Notes: a model not told the origin generated them from the sequence alone. Positions 32,924-46,045 are shown, counted from the first letter of the stretch. The stretch: DNA of 64,000 nt from Erinaceus europaeus (GCF_950295315.1 NC_080168.1:68395254-68459253), one strand, 5' to 3'. Numbers and translations: made by a program.

Positions 32924-35349
32924 AGAGACTTCTGAAATGGAAAAAGGAGGCTCTCTTTTAATAAATGGTACTGGGAAAATTGGGTTGTAACATGCAGAAG
33001 AATGAAATTAAACCACTTTATCTCACCAGAAACAAAAATCAACTCCAAATGGATCAAAGACCTAGATGCCAGACCAGAAACAATCAAATACTTAGAGGAA
33101 AACATTGGTAAAACACTTTCCCACCTACACCTCAAGGACATCTTTGATGAATCAAACCCAATTGAAAGGAAGACTAAAGCAGAAACAAACCAATGGGACT
33201 ACACCAAATTGAAAAGCTTCTGCACATCCAAAGAAACTATTAAACAAACAAAGAGACCCCTCACAGAATGGGAGAAGACCTTCACATGCCATACATCAGA
33301 CAAGAAATTAATCACCAAAACATATAAAGAGCTCAGCAAACTTAGCACCATAAAAGCAAATGACCCCATCCAAAAATGGGCAGAGGATATGAACAAAACA
33401 TTCACCTCAGAGGAGATCCAAAAGGCTAACAAACATATGAAAAACTGCTCTAGGTCACTGATTGTCAGAGAAATGCAAATTAAGACAATACTAAGATACC
33501 ACCTCACTCCTGTAAGAATGGCATACATCAAAAAGGACAGCAGCAACAAATGCTGGAGAGGTTGTGGGGACAGAGGAACCCTTTTACATTGCTGGTGGGA
33601 ATGTAAATTGGTCCAGCCTCTGTGGAGAGCAGTATGGAAAACTCTCACAAGGCTAGACATGGACCTTCCATATGATCCAGTAATTCCTCTCCTGGGGTTA
33701 TACCCCAAGAAGTCCATAACACCCAACCAAAACGAGGTGTGTACTCCTATGTTCATAGCAGCACAATTCATAATAGCTAAAACCTGGAAGCAACCCAGGT
33801 GCCCAACAACAGATGAGTGGCTGAGAAAGCTGTGGTATATATACACAATGGAATACTATGCAGCTATCAAGAACAATGAACCCACCTTCTCTGACCCATC
33901 TTGGACAGAGCTAGAAGGAATTCTGTTAAGTGAGTGAAGTCAGAAAGATAAAGATGAGTATGGGATGATCCCACTCATCAACAGAAGTTTAGTAAGAAGA
34001 TCTGAAAGGGAAACTAAAAGCAGGACCTGACCAAATTGTAAGTAGGGCATCAAAGTAAAAACCCTGTGGTGAAGAGTAGACATGCAGCTTCCTTGGACAG
34101 TGGGGGGTGGAAGTGGGTGGGAGGCATGGGTCACAGTCTTTTGGTGGTGGGAATGGTGTTTATGTACACGCCTAGTAAAATGTAGTCATATAAATCACTA
34201 GTTAATTAATATGAGAGGGGGAAAATTAATTGTATGTCTCGAAGTTTTTCAAAACACAATCTGAATCTTTTCAATATATAGGCTGTGTAATTGATATGCA
34301 GACTCTCTCAAAAGCCTAGACCAAGTAGATCAGAAGCAACCAATAGCACAGCTATATACAAGATACTGGGTACTGTACAGCAAACCCTAACAAAAGGACT
34401 TTTCAAAGTTAACCCAATTACCAAACAATGTGATGATAACATTAACTATCGATTGTCTTTTTGAACCCTAAGACAGCAGGAACCTCACATCTCCACTATA
34501 GAGCCTCTACTTCCCCCAGTCCTGGAACCCTTGGATAGGGCCCACTTTCCCATATGCCTCTTCCAATCCATATCAAATAATTTTGCATCTGCCGATCACA
34601 ACCTAACCAACACAATGATTGCCACCTCAACATGCTTCACTTCAGACTGTGTCCAGAGACTTCATGTGTGGAATGACAACCCTTCAACTTCATTACTCGG
34701 GTGAGACCTTTCCTTTCATAGTATACTCTAATTTCATCTCAGGTGGTTCACTTTCTAACAAAGTCCCAAAACCTAAATATACACCAGTTTCTGTGAGAGA
34801 GAGCATATGTTCACACGTATCCGTAAACTACTGCAAAATATATGCCTGAAAGGAGAAGTGCACTAGAGTTTGCAGTGAGTACCCCCCTAACATTTCCTCT
34901 CCACTATTTCAAGCTTTGGGTCCATGATTGCTCAACAATTTGTTTGGCTTTGTATGTTAGCTCTCTTTTCAGCCACCAGGTTCCAGATGTCATCAGGATG
35001 CCGGCCAGGCTTCCCTAGACTGAAGACCCCACCAATGTGTCCTGGAGCTCCGCTTCCCCAGAGACCCACCCTGCTAGGGAAAGAGAGAGGCAGACTGGGA
35101 GTATGGACTGACCAGTCAATGCCCATGTTCAACGGGGAAGCAATTACAGAAGCCAGACCTTCTACCTTCTGCAACCCTCAACGACCCTGGGTCCATGCTC
35201 CCAGAGGGATAGAGAGTGGGAAAGCTATCAGGGAAGGGGGTGGGAAATGGAGATTGGGTGGTGGGAATTTTGTGGAGTTGTACCCCTCCTACCCTATGGT
35301 TTTGTTAATTAATCCTTTCTTAAATAAAAAAGAGAGAGAGAGACTTTTG
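32924..35349 (+). mobile_element. 5'-truncated L1 with long 3' UTR and 11-bp TSD
   Basis: 'agagacttctg' (32924-32934) and 'agagacttttg' (35339-35349) flank the insert. It opens inside ORF2 (KWKKE...FNKWYWENWVVTCRRM, with a 1-bp shift), and an uninterrupted frame 33002-33937 (311 codons) carries the whole ORF2 carboxy end. The frame includes the Cys-bearing [20 protein letters not shown] segment and the end region [21 protein letters not shown] 3' UTR of about 1.4 kb follows, ending 'ctttcttaaataaaaaaga'. It is the best-preserved L1 of this window, and the reference by which 13090-14358, 39424-40045 and 57788-59560 are recognised as 3' UTRs. It lacks RT and endonuclease and cannot move by itself. 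Confidence 0.95.
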
Positions 35350-35948
35350 GTGCCCCTGGTCTTAAATCTCAGTGTCAGCTTAGTTCCCTGCATTGAAGCA
35401 AATGCCTCTATATTCCTGTTAAGTCTTGCCACAGATGCTCCAGCCAGCTGCTGGAAAATGTTTTTTTCATAGTCACAGCTCATCCTGAACTGGGCAACAC
35501 TAGTTCCTCTGCATTATCTGCAGTTGCTGAAGCAAGGGCATCCCCCAGCCACCCTCTTGTCTTCACTACATCTGGAGCCCTTGCATAAAAGCACTCCAAG
35601 ATTTCAAGCCAAAATGCAGCCCCTGCTCAGCCTGTTCCTGTGAAGCACTGGCCTGGGCTCCTCATGTTGCTAACAGGCCAGAATGCTTGTATCTGGATAA
35701 GGTAGTGATCTGTGAAGCCCAGAAATCTCCTAGCATCCTCAGAATAGGGTGGGGACTCTTTCCAGCTTCCCCAAACACAGCACCACACCTTTAGGCTTCC
35801 TGGTCCTGGGGTTTTATCACTCAGTCTGAAACCACAGGGGAGGTTGGGGACTCTGGGCAGCTCTGTCTAAGCCTGAAAAAGATGTTAGAAGTGGCTCACC
35901 TGGAACTCAAAGAAGGCCAGGCATCCCTCATTCCAACTGAAAACTATT
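35350..35948. other. Unannotated DNA
   Basis: No recognised repeat or gene; moderately GC-rich compared with its surroundings. Confidence 0.45.
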
Positions 35949-35950
35949 GG

Positions 35951-36168
35951 ACAGGAGCTGAACAGTGGCACATCTGGTAGATCACACACAGTACAGTGCA
36001 CAAGGACCCAAGTTTGAGCCTCAGCACCCCACCTGCAGGGGGATGCTTTAAGAGTGATAAGATATGTCTACAGGTATCTCTTCCTCTCTACCTTTCCCTC
36101 CCCTCTCAGTTTCTCTTTGTCCCTATCCAAAATAAGTAAATAAGCAAATTTAAAAAAATAAGTAAAGA
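35951..36168 (+). mobile_element. Type B SINE
   Basis: Head 'aggagctgaacagtggcac', box 'cccaagtttgagcctcag', 'cccacctgcagggggatgc', CT middle, A-rich tail with aagtaaataag units. Confidence 0.8.
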
Positions 36169-36827
36169 AAAACTGCTATTTATTGCAGTAACTGTGCCTT
36201 GTTTCTCAGTTGCAGTCTTTGTATGGTGCAGGCAGAAAACCCCACAAAGAGAGGGGTAGAGAGAGACAGGCCGGAAGTGAGAGCTCAGTGAGGTTACTAA
36301 CAGTAAGTTTACTAATTAGGGACCATATAAGGGGAAAAGTGTGAGAGCAGGCAGCCTGGGACTGGACCCAGAAGGCCTTCCTCAGCAGAAAGAAAGTCAA
36401 CCACACTGTCTCAGATCTCTGTTCTTGGCTCTGGTCTGGCCAGGTCTCCTGCCTTTCACTATGGATTACTGAGCTCAGACAGAGAGCTCATGTGTTTCTT
36501 GCTGAGTCACCAGGGCTGCAGTCCATGGCTGTGGTCAGCCGGTCAGAGAGAGGCAGAGGTCCATTGCCACCTAGGCTGAAATGGGGTTGGGAGGCCTCAC
36601 TCTGTACCCAGACATTGTATGTCTTCATGTGGGTTCCTGTGTGTCTTTCCTTCTCTACATGTGTATGTGTGTGCATATGTATCTGTGTCATGTCTGCTTT
36701 TCTGTGTCCATTATTATGTCTTTCTGTTTTGTATCTTTGTACATGCATATGGATGTCTGTGTTTGCATCTGTGTATCTCTATGTGTTTCTGTGTGTATCT
36801 GCACATTTCTATGCCACCCTACTCTGG
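36169..36827. other. Unannotated DNA with TG-rich stretch
   Basis: 36640-36815 is enriched in TGTG and CTGTGT words, which yields several overlapping Cys/Val-rich frames (36492-37011) that I regard as composition artefacts. Confidence 0.5.
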
Positions 36828-36828
36828 A

Positions 36829-37102
36829 AAGAGTCAGGGATTAAGGGACCAGGTGGTGGCACACCTGGTTGAGCGCACATATTACAATGTGCAAGGACCC
36901 AGGTTCGAGCCCCCAGTCCCCACATGCAGGAGGAAAGCTTCACAAGTGGTGAAGCAGGGCTGCAGGTGTCCCTCTGTCTCTCTCCCTCTCTATCACCCCC
37001 TTCCCTCTTGATTTCTGGCTGTCTCTATCCAATAAATAAATAAAGATTTTAAAAAGGAAAGAAAAAAATTGTCACTTATTAAAAAAAAAGAGTCAGGGAT
37101 TA
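36829..37102 (+). mobile_element. Type B SINE with perfect 15-bp TSD
   Basis: 'aagagtcagggatta' at 36829-36843 and 37088-37102. The SINE has head 'gggaccaggtggtggcacac', an intact B box 'ggttcgagccc' near 36903-36913, a pyrimidine middle and an AAATAAATAAAG tail. It is one of the least diverged type B copies here. Confidence 0.95.
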
Positions 37103-37211
37103 GAACTAGATGTGGTCAGAGGGACAAACTCCACCTTTGCCACTTTCTACCTTTAGGTGTATTATGGATTCACCTCTTTGAGCTACAGTTTTCTACTCTA
37201 TAAAATGGGGC

Positions 37212-37402
37212 AGGAGGCAGGAGATAGCTTTCCCAACAAAGCTCGTGCCTGATGGTGCATGAGGTCCTGGATTTGAGCCTCAGCACTACATAAAAGCAGC
37301 ATGGACAGAATCAGGAGGACCTCCATGGGTGGCAGAGTGGTGCTGTGATTTCTCTCCTCTTTCTGTTTCTCTCTCTCTGCTCTCTCTTTGTAATAAGCAA
37401 AG
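37212..37402 (+). mobile_element. Type C SINE
   Basis: Head 'gcaggaggcaggagatagc', box 'tcctggatttgagcctcagc', 'ctacataaaagcagcatgg', CT-rich end and 'tttgtaataagc'. Confidence 0.6.
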
Positions 37403-37686
37403 AGTAGAAAATTGGGCCTGGGAGCCTGCTTAGCAATGTTGCATAGCAGAAGGTCCTAGGATCATTCCTGGGGACAATAATTCCTTTGGAATCAATCATA
37501 GAATATGGAAGACAGGCAGTGCTCTAACTTTTGTCCAGTCTATCAGGGATAGTTACCAGGCAGCAGTTTGTGGTATAGGTTTTCCATAATTAACTCTGAC
37601 TTTAAAGCCACTGTCTGACACCCTGGAAACACTCATTCAATCTTTGTTGAATGAGAAAAGAAAAGGGCATTAATGAGATACAAGTT

Positions 37687-38312
37687 TCTTTTTTTTTAAT
37701 TTCTTTACTGAGGTATTATTTACAATCAACAGTAAAATACAGTGGTTTGTATATATATAACATTTCTCAGTTTTCCACATTTCCATTTAATCCCACTAGG
37801 TCCACCTCTGCCATTATGTTCCAGGACCTGAACACTCTCCCCCCCCAATTCAGAATCTTTTACTTTGGTGCAATACACCAACTACAGTCCAAGTTCTGCT
37901 TTCTTCTGTTTTTGTTTCAACTTCTGTCTATGAATGAGATCATCCTATATTCTTCCTTCTTTTTATAGTTGATCTCACTTAACATGATTCATTCAAACTC
38001 TATCCGAGATGAAGTGAAGATAGTGAATTCACCATTTTAAATAGCTGAGTAGTATTCCATTGTATATATGTTCCTCCACTTTCTCAGCCACTCATCTGTT
38101 GTTGGACACCTGGGTTGCTTCCAGGTTTTGGTTATTGCAAATTGTGCTAAGAACATAGGCATAGACAAATCTTTTTGGATGGGTGTGTTTAGTTCCTTAG
38201 GATATATCCCCAGAAGAGGAATTGCAGGGTCCATTTCTAGCCTTCTGAGAGTGCTCCAGACTGTTCTCCACAGGGGTTGGGCCTATTGACATTCCCACTG
38301 GCAGGAGGGTAA
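37687..38312 (-). mobile_element. L1 3' end, antisense
   Basis: T run at 37687-37698, then 3' UTR ('cagttttccacatttcc', 'ttttactttggtgcaatac'). Next is the ORF2 end on the minus strand at 38037-38289 ([36 protein letters not shown]). It is truncated at 'ttcccactggca', the usual GNVNW region. Confidence 0.92.
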
Positions 38313-38454
38313 ATAGATTATTTTTAAAAAGCACTACTATCTTAGCATGATAAAATAAAATTCAAATACTTTGTTAAAAGAGAGAGAGGGGAATTGGAAA
38401 AAATATAAGCACTTCAGTCAAATACCTTGAAAGATTTTCTTTTAAAAATATTTA

Positions 38455-38525
38455 TTCATGGGTCTTGGAGGTAGGGCAATGGATGAAGCATTTGACTCTG
38501 AAGCATGAGGCCCTGAGATGCAGGG
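38455..38525 (+). mobile_element. Type C SINE fragment
   Basis: 'gggtcttggaggtagggcaa' head, then 'gaagcatgaggccctgagat'. The remainder is lost. Confidence 0.5.
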
Positions 38526-38778
38526 TGGAGCTAGGAGCTCTTGGCCTTCAAGAAAATGAGAGGTAGCAGCATGCTGTGGATTAGAAGGTATAAGTTTTCT
38601 AGAAAGAAGGCAGCTGGGGTTCTCTGTGGGGTTAAAAAAGGAAACCATCCACCCAGGGTTTGTTTTTCAGCTTAAATAGGGGGAAAGACTATTGTGATGC
38701 TAGCACCTATAGGCCTTATGTCTTGTGTGGGATAGAGTCCTCTAACCAGACTGACTTTAGGCTTACCAGAAGGAAGAT

Positions 38779-38900
38779 ATGAGGCCAAGGAGATAGTGGC
38801 ATCCTAAGGGAATTTGCCTGCTGAGGTCCTAAGGTCAGTCCCTGGCACAACCAACAGCCAGAGCTGAGCTCTGGTCAAATAAATAAATGAGAATAAGTAA
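38779..38900 (+). mobile_element. Type C SINE
   Basis: 'gaggccaaggagatagtggc', box-like 'aaggtcagtccctggcac', 'agccagagctgagctctgg', AAATAAATAAAT tail. Confidence 0.7.
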
Positions 38901-39175
38901 AAAGGAAAACAAATAAAGACAAATAATAATAAACAACTGAAATAAAAATATTTGAAAAATTATGTGTTAATGTCAAACTTTCTGTGTTTTAAAAGTTTTC
39001 CAGGTAATTTTGTTACACTTACATTTGAGAACCAATTTAATAAGAGGTCAATCACTTAAAAATTAAAAATACCAAAAAATAATAATAAATAAGAAGGGAT
39101 TAAGGAAGACATGAACAGATACCTCATATGTCTTGCAGATTCCGTTCCTGCTAATCCAGTCTATGACAGCTTCTT

Positions 39176-39348
39176 AGATATTTTTAAATATTTTATTTGT
39201 TTTATTCTAATGAGATGGAGATAGAGAGAGAGGCAGAGATAGAGAAAGATCAAAGCACTGCTCAGCTCTGCCTTATGGTGGTACTGGGACCTCAGAATTT
39301 CAGGCATGAAAGATTTTTGTAGAACCATTATGTTATCTTCCCTGCCCA
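39176..39348 (-). mobile_element. Type C SINE, antisense
   Basis: Antisense A tail, 'gcactgctcagctctgcctt', 'ggtactgggacctcagaatt', head 'attatgttatcttccctgcc'. Confidence 0.75.
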
Positions 39349-39423
39349 TATGTTTTACATTTTAAGCTATCCCTCTTTTGGATACTATACTACAATTTTA
39401 GGTTAGTTAAATATTTAGTTATT

Positions 39424-40045
39424 TAAAAAAGGAGATATTAACAAAACCGTAGGATAGGAGGGGTAAAACTCCACACAATTCCCACCACCAGATCTCTATA
39501 TCTCATCCCCTCCCCTGATAGCTTTCCCATTCTTTATCCCTCTGGGAGTATGGACCCAAGGTCATTGTGGGATGCAGAAGGTGGAAGGTCTGGCTTCTGT
39601 AATTGCTTCCCCGCTGAACATGGGCATTGACCGGTGGATCCATACTCCCAGCCTGCCTCTCTCCTTCCCTAGTGGGGTGTGGCTCTGGGGAAGCAGCGCT
39701 CCAAGACACATTGGTGGGGTTGTCTGTCCAGGGAAGTCTGGTTGGCATCCTGCTGGCATCTGGAACATGGTGGCTGAAAAGAGAGTTAACATACAAAGCC
39801 AAACAAATTGTTGAACAATTATGGACCTAAAGGCTGGAATAGTGCAGATGAAGTGTTGGGGGGTACTCACTGCAGACTCTTGTGTACTTTTGCTTTCAGG
39901 TATATATTTTGCCCTAGTTTATGGATACGTGTGAACATATGCTCTATCTTAGGGGACCTGGTCTATATCTAGGTTTTGGGACTTTTTTAGGAAGTGAACC
40001 ACCTGGAATGGAATTAGAGAATACTATAATTAAATATTTTTATAG
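39424..40045 (-). mobile_element. L1 long-type 3' UTR, antisense
   Basis: Antisense match to 34690-35338 in order: 'ccctctgggagtatggaccc', 'ttccccgctgaacatgggc', 'aaagccaaacaaattgttg', 'gtatatattttgccctagtt', 'ggaattagagaatactataa'. It is truncated inside the 3' UTR. The antisense frames 39503-39870 are the same repeat-borne frames as at 13891 and 34924. Confidence 0.92.
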
Positions 40046-40135
40046 AAAAGTTAAGTTTTTAAAAACAGTTACAGAGGAGAAAGGAGTTGTGTGTACATGT
40101 ATTGTATGTCCATGTGCATGGCTATATGTCCATGT

Positions 40136-40174
40136 CTGTGTGTGTGTATGTATGTGTGTGTGTGTATGTTTAGA
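40136..40174. repeat. (TG)n, imperfect
   Basis: TG and TATG units. Confidence 0.85.
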
Positions 40175-40189
40175 AAGAAGGTAAGAATC

Positions 40190-40335
40190 AGGGAAATAGC
40201 TCACCTAGTAAGGTGTGTATCTTGCTATACATTTGACCAAGGTTTGAGTCCTGGCACCAAATGGGAAGGTGTTGTGGTATCAGAGGAACTTTCAGAGCAT
40301 AGAGGATGCTTCCCTAACTCCTCATAACAGGACTC
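40190..40335 (+). mobile_element. Type E SINE
   Basis: 'cagggaaatagctcacctag', box 'ccaaggtttgagtcctggc', 'accaaatgggaaggtgttg'. Same family as 59812. Confidence 0.6.
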
Positions 40336-40530
40336 GTTTCACTACTGTACTTGTAGACAAGCAGAGGCAGGGCAGGGGCATCTGGGAATGAATATGGGCC
40401 CCAATCTTGTATCTAATTGGCATGCCCAAAGGGAAAGGTAAAAATAGGATAGTGCTTTTCCATGGAGATGAGTTCTTTTGATTAGCTGTTTTAGATGTTG
40501 TATGAAAGTACAGCAGTAATTCCTTCCACT

Positions 40531-40816
40531 CTCAGACCAATCTTTTTAAAAAAATTCTTTATTGGAGAATTAATGTTTTACATTAGACAGTAAATACAAT
40601 AGTTTGTACATGCATAACATTTCCCAGTTTTCCATATAACAATACAACCCCCACTAGGTCCTCTGTCATCCTTTTTGGACCTGTATTCTCCCCCCTCCCA
40701 CGCACCCACCCCAGAGTCTTTTATTTTGGTGCAATACACCAATTCCAGTTCAGGTTCTACTTGTGTTTTCTTTTCTGATCTTGTTTTTCAAGTTCTGCCT
40801 CTCAGACCAATCTTTT
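40531..40816 (-). mobile_element. Short L1 3' UTR insertion with perfect 16-bp TSD
   Basis: 'ctcagaccaatctttt' at 40531-40546 and 40801-40816. The 254-bp insert is the terminal 3' UTR, antisense, of the L1 subfamily at 49640-50020. It supplies the empty-site sequence for the LTR insertion at 27847 ('ggtcctctgtcatcc'). Confidence 0.96.
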
Positions 40817-41326
40817 AGGATTTTCCTGTCATATTTTAGCAAACAAACAAACACATATGCCAGAAACTTCCAGAAGATGGCAACAGTGAGACACTATAAC
40901 CCCACAATTGGGGTAGTGTGACAACCATTGACATTATAGGCAAACATCCTCCTATTATTATAAACTGTATTATTTTCTTAATACCAGTAAAAACTACTAT
41001 TAAATATAGAATAGTAGTAATAGGGATAGTCGTTCATTGAATATTACTGAATCATAACATGTAACTCTTGAATCCAAAAACTGTGTCATGATTTTTATAA
41101 AACAAATGTTGGGTAAGCCATTGAAAAGCATTACGTCCCAGGAAATAATATCCACTGCTAGGAAAATTGCTTTTGCTATGTTAACTGGTTTATAACAATA
41201 AGTTATTTTAAAATGCCAAGTTTAAGAAAGCTTAAAATTGAGTGTCTGGTCTGGGAAAGGACAACAATCTTTTTTCTCTCTTTTTTCGGTAAGAGAAGAC
41301 TGAACTTAGTTGTCTAGTGATAATTT
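40817..41326. other. Unannotated DNA
   Basis: No gene or recognised repeat; AT-rich. Confidence 0.4.
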
Positions 41327-41650
41327 GAGAATATATATATTTTTTAAATATTTAATTAATTATTTATTCTCACTTGTGTTGTCCTTGCTGTTTTTTATTG
41401 TTGTTATAGTTATTACTGTTGTTGTTGTCATCGTTTTTGGATAGGACAGAGAGAAATGGAGAGAGGAGGGGAAGACAGGGGGAGAGAAAGATAGACACCT
41501 GCAGATCTGCTTCACTGCCTGTGAAGTGACTCTTCTGCAGGTGGGGAGCCGGGGGCTCAAACTGGGATACTTAATGCTGGTCTTTGCGCCTTGTGCCACT
41601 TGCGCTTAACCCGCTGTGTTACTGCCCGACTCCCGAGAATATTTTTTAAA
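41327..41650 (-). mobile_element. Type A SINE, antisense, with TSD
   Basis: 'gagaatatatatattttttaa' type flank at 41327 recurs as 'gagaatattttttaaa' at 41635. Between them is an antisense type A copy: AAT-rich tail, 'ttgttgttgtcatcgtttttgg', box complement 'gctcaaactgggatac', head 'gtgttactgcccgactccc'. Confidence 0.9.
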
Positions 41651-41768
41651 ATATTACTTATTAGAGAGAAAAAGAGACAACTAAAGCACCACTCAGGCAT
41701 CAGGGACTGAACTGAGGACATCATGTTTGCGAGTTTAATGCTTTATCAACTGAGCCAACCCTTAGGCC
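41651..41768 (-). mobile_element. Type C-like SINE, antisense
   Basis: 'ttattagagagaaaaagaga', 'cagggactgaactgaggac', 'tttatcaactgagccaaccc'. Confidence 0.55.
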
Positions 41769-41796
41769 ACAAGAGCTAAATATTTTTTCCTTAGAT

Positions 41797-41940
41797 TTGG
41801 ATGACAAAATAGTTCACTTGGATAGTGTGCTGCTTTGCCATGTGCACTTTCTAGATTCAAGCTCTGCCACCACCATATTGAAGGAAACTTTGGTGCTATG
41901 GTCTCTTTCACTCTACCTCTTTGTCTCTGTATTAAAAAAC
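41797..41940 (+). mobile_element. Type E SINE
   Basis: Head 'ggatgacaaaatagttcac', box 'ttctagattcaagctctgcc', 'accaccatattgaaggaaac', 'tctctttcactctacctc'. Confidence 0.7.
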
Positions 41941-42009
41941 AGTGTTGTATGTGTTTATCTTATGGGGGGAGGAGGTTGTGATGCCAGAATTCAAACCCAG
42001 GTGTTCAGG

Positions 42010-42210
42010 CATGCAAGTTTTGTGTTTTATTTATTTTTACTTTTTCAAAGAACAGAAAAAAATTGAGGGAGAAGAAAAGAGAAAAATCCACAACATTTCC
42101 ATCCACCATTTGTGTAGCTTCCCCCTGCAGATAGTGACCTGAGGCTTGAACCAGTCCTTGCATATGATAATGTGTACCCTCTCTGAGGTGCACCACAGCC
42201 CAACCCCTGC
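42010..42210 (-). mobile_element. Type B SINE, antisense
   Basis: Antisense tail, 'agaacagaaaaaaattgagg', 'cttccccctgcagatagtg', box complement 'gcttgaaccagtcc', head 'gtgcaccacagcccaacccc'. A short piece of another antisense SINE (41945-42008) may precede it. Confidence 0.7.
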
Positions 42211-42980
42211 AAGTCCTGTGTTCTACATGCTGAGTCAACTCCCAGCCACTAGAAAATCTTTCTAGAAAGAGGTCTCTAGTGAAACTCTTCTTCTTAAGGT
42301 AAATACTAAACTGATGGAGAAAGCTAATTGCCTTGTGAAAAGACGTGAAGTTCTTAAATGAGCATGTCTTTGTAGCTTTCATGTATTTCTGTTTTAACAT
42401 ACTTCATTTGTTCTGCTCAGCTATGGGAGATTCAAGTCCCAGCCCCACCAGCAAAACGTCTGGACATCATCTCTAAGTGAGACACAGGAAAGGAAGGATC
42501 ATAAGAAGACTAGACATTCTAACCAAAGTCCTATACCTATGCCTCAGTTTCCTTCGTCTGTCAAATAATCACTGTAAATGACCAGACTTTCATTTTTCAT
42601 ATTTCAGCTTTCCTTTTGCTGGCAAAGCTGGTCAAGGGTGAAGGATTTACCTTCCTTCCACCCTCCCTCCTGAGTTCTGCCCAACTCTGCCAGGAACAAG
42701 AAAACATTCTCATTGTTTCTGCTTATTCTGACAAATCATCTAAGGAGACACCATGCTGAGAAAAAGTGGGATGCTTGCTGCTTCTGTGAAACTCAAGTTC
42801 TTGAGTTAGTCTGAGAGTTGTGGTTTATCACTAAGCTGAAACTCAAGTTCTTGTTTTTTAACTTCCAGCTTTCAGCTCTTGCTTCTAGAACTGCATGGGG
42901 CAAAGTAGTTCTCCTCATTGGCGGGTGTTGCTCCTGGCAGGGAGTGAGTGGCAGCTCATCCTGTGGAATGGATCCGCAAG
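42211..42980. other. Unannotated DNA
   Basis: No gene or recognised repeat. Confidence 0.4.
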
Positions 42981-42984
42981 ATCT

Positions 42985-43258
42985 GAATTTCTTTATTTTT
43001 AAAAATTTTAAAAATTATTTATTTAATTTTGACGCTTCATGGAGGAGCCTCACGGGGGGAAGCCATGGCACCTGAAAGGGCTGCGCCACCCAGAGTAGCG
43101 GCTTTTCTCGTCGAGCCGGATAGAGGGTGAATGACTTGGCCGTCCTAGGTCTGGATTCCTGTCCCAGAGGTTAAAGGTCACTGTATCTGTGTATTATAGA
43201 AAAAGTTGAGTTAAAAGCTTGTCAAGGGGACAGTTCTAGCTTCATTAAACAAAAAAGA
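42985..43258 (-). other. Unassigned CpG-bearing insert with A-rich end
   Basis: 43030-43165 has several CpGs and about 60 percent GC by eye, unlike its AT-rich surroundings. On the minus strand it ends in an A-rich stretch (complement of 42985-43028). The word 'atctgaat' lies at both outer borders (about 42980 and 43259). Together these look like a retroposed sequence in minus orientation, but I do not recognise the source. Confidence 0.4.
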
Positions 43259-43530
43259 AATCTGAATGATTTGGTTAAGTCTTGAAGATTTTACAAGTGA
43301 AGATGGAAGACCAAACTCTGCATTTTCACCATATGCTAGTTTTACTTTAATAAAGGGAAGAATGCACATGAAGCTTATGAAAAGTTGCGTAAAGTTTACA
43401 GCGAGAGCGCGCCAGAAGAATGTGAGTGTGAGCGGTGGTTCTCAAAATGCCATGCTGGTGATTTTGATCTCAACGACGTTCCAAGGGCAGAGAGGCCTAT
43501 CAAGGTTGATGACAACAAAACATTATAAAT
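43259..43530 (+). pseudogene. Mariner-type transposase amino-terminal fragment
   Basis: From an ATG at 43303 the frame starts MEDQTLHFHHML. After a 1-bp shift near 43335 it continues FNKGKNAHEAYEKLRKVY, SESAPEECECERWFSKCHAG and DFDLNDVPRAERPIKVDDNK. The order GKxAxEA...VYxE...C..RWF.K...GDFDL.D.PR..RP..VDD is the helix-turn-helix DNA-binding domain of Tc1/mariner transposases. The catalytic DD(34)D domain is absent: the sequence stops next to the HNRNPA1 pseudogene. Terminal inverted repeats were not seen. Hedgehog mariners of possible horizontal origin exist to my knowledge, unverified here. Confidence 0.8.
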
Positions 43531-43589
43531 AAGACTCTTAGTTGTTTTTTCCTTTTTTCTTTTTTTACTGTTGTCGTTGTTGTTTTGTT

Positions 43590-45127
<1,538 letters not shown>

Positions 45128-45345
45128 AAGTTTAAAAAAATTATTTATTTATTCCCTTTTATTGCCCTTGTTTTATTGTTGTAGTTATTATTGTTGTTTT
45201 TATTGATGTTGTCATTGTTGGATAGGACAGAGAGAAATGGAGACAGGAGGGAAAGACAGAGAGGGGGAGAGAAAGAAAGACACCTGCAGACCTGCTTCAC
45301 TGCTTGTGAAGTGACTCCCCTGCGGGTGGGAATCCGGGGTCTCAA
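45128..45345 (-). mobile_element. Type A SINE, antisense, head removed
   Basis: Begins in the A tail of the pseudogene ('aaaaaaattatttatttatt'). It has the full middle and 'gtgaagtgactcccctgcgg', then stops in the box region ('aatccggggtctcaaac'), where L1 sequence begins. Confidence 0.88.
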
Positions 45346-46045
45346 ACAATACAGAAAACAATACTTATACCTCTTCCCCATATTAGGGAGCTACGCTCTC
45401 CCCTGATCCAGATTCCTGGTCCTTTTTTACAGCCATGGCATCATCTCCCCAGACAATTACTTGGATCCACCTGCATATCAGATGTCAGGCTCAGAAAAAA
45501 CAAACAAAAAAACAAAAAAAAAAACTAGTGTACTCATGGGCTCTTTGGAATATAACTAAACTAGGACTAACAACTGTCTATGAAATGGAGACCTCCAACT
45601 CTTTGTATGAACTATTCCAGCGTTTAGGTTCATGATTAGTCAACAATTTGTTTGGCTCTATATGCTAACTCTTTTTTCAGCCACCAGTTCCAGATGCTAC
45701 CATGATGCCAACCGGACTTTCCAGGACAGATGACCCCACCAATGTGTCCTGGAGCCCTGCTTCCCCATGACCTCACCCCACTAGGTAAAGAAAGAGGCAG
45801 GCTGGGAGTATTGATCAACCTGCCAATGCCCATTTCAGTGAGGAAGAAATTATAGAAGCCCGACCTTCCACCTTCTGCACCCCATAATGATCCTGGGTCC
45901 ATACTCCCAGAGGGATAAAGAATAGGAAAGCTATCAGGGGATGGGATGGGATACGGAGTTCTGGTGGTGGGAATTGTGTGTAGTTGTACCCCTCTTATCC
46001 TATGGTTTTTGTCAGTGTTTCCTTTTTATAAACAAAAATTTAAAA
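45346..46045 (+). mobile_element. L1 3' UTR (older variant)
   Basis: 'cccctgatccagattcctgg' through 'ttgtttggctctatatgcta', 'ccaatgtgtcctggagccc' and 'gggaattgtgtgtagttgt', ending 'tataaacaaaaatttaaaa'. It shares the order of 34900-35338 with a different upstream part, which also recurs at 47810 and 53460. Confidence 0.85.

Noticed and set aside
33199..33846. 215-codon minus-strand frame
   Set aside because: It is the antisense shadow of the L1 ORF2 frame 33002-33937.
36492..37011. Three overlapping Cys/Val-rich frames
   Set aside because: They arise from TGTG-rich sequence and run into a SINE.
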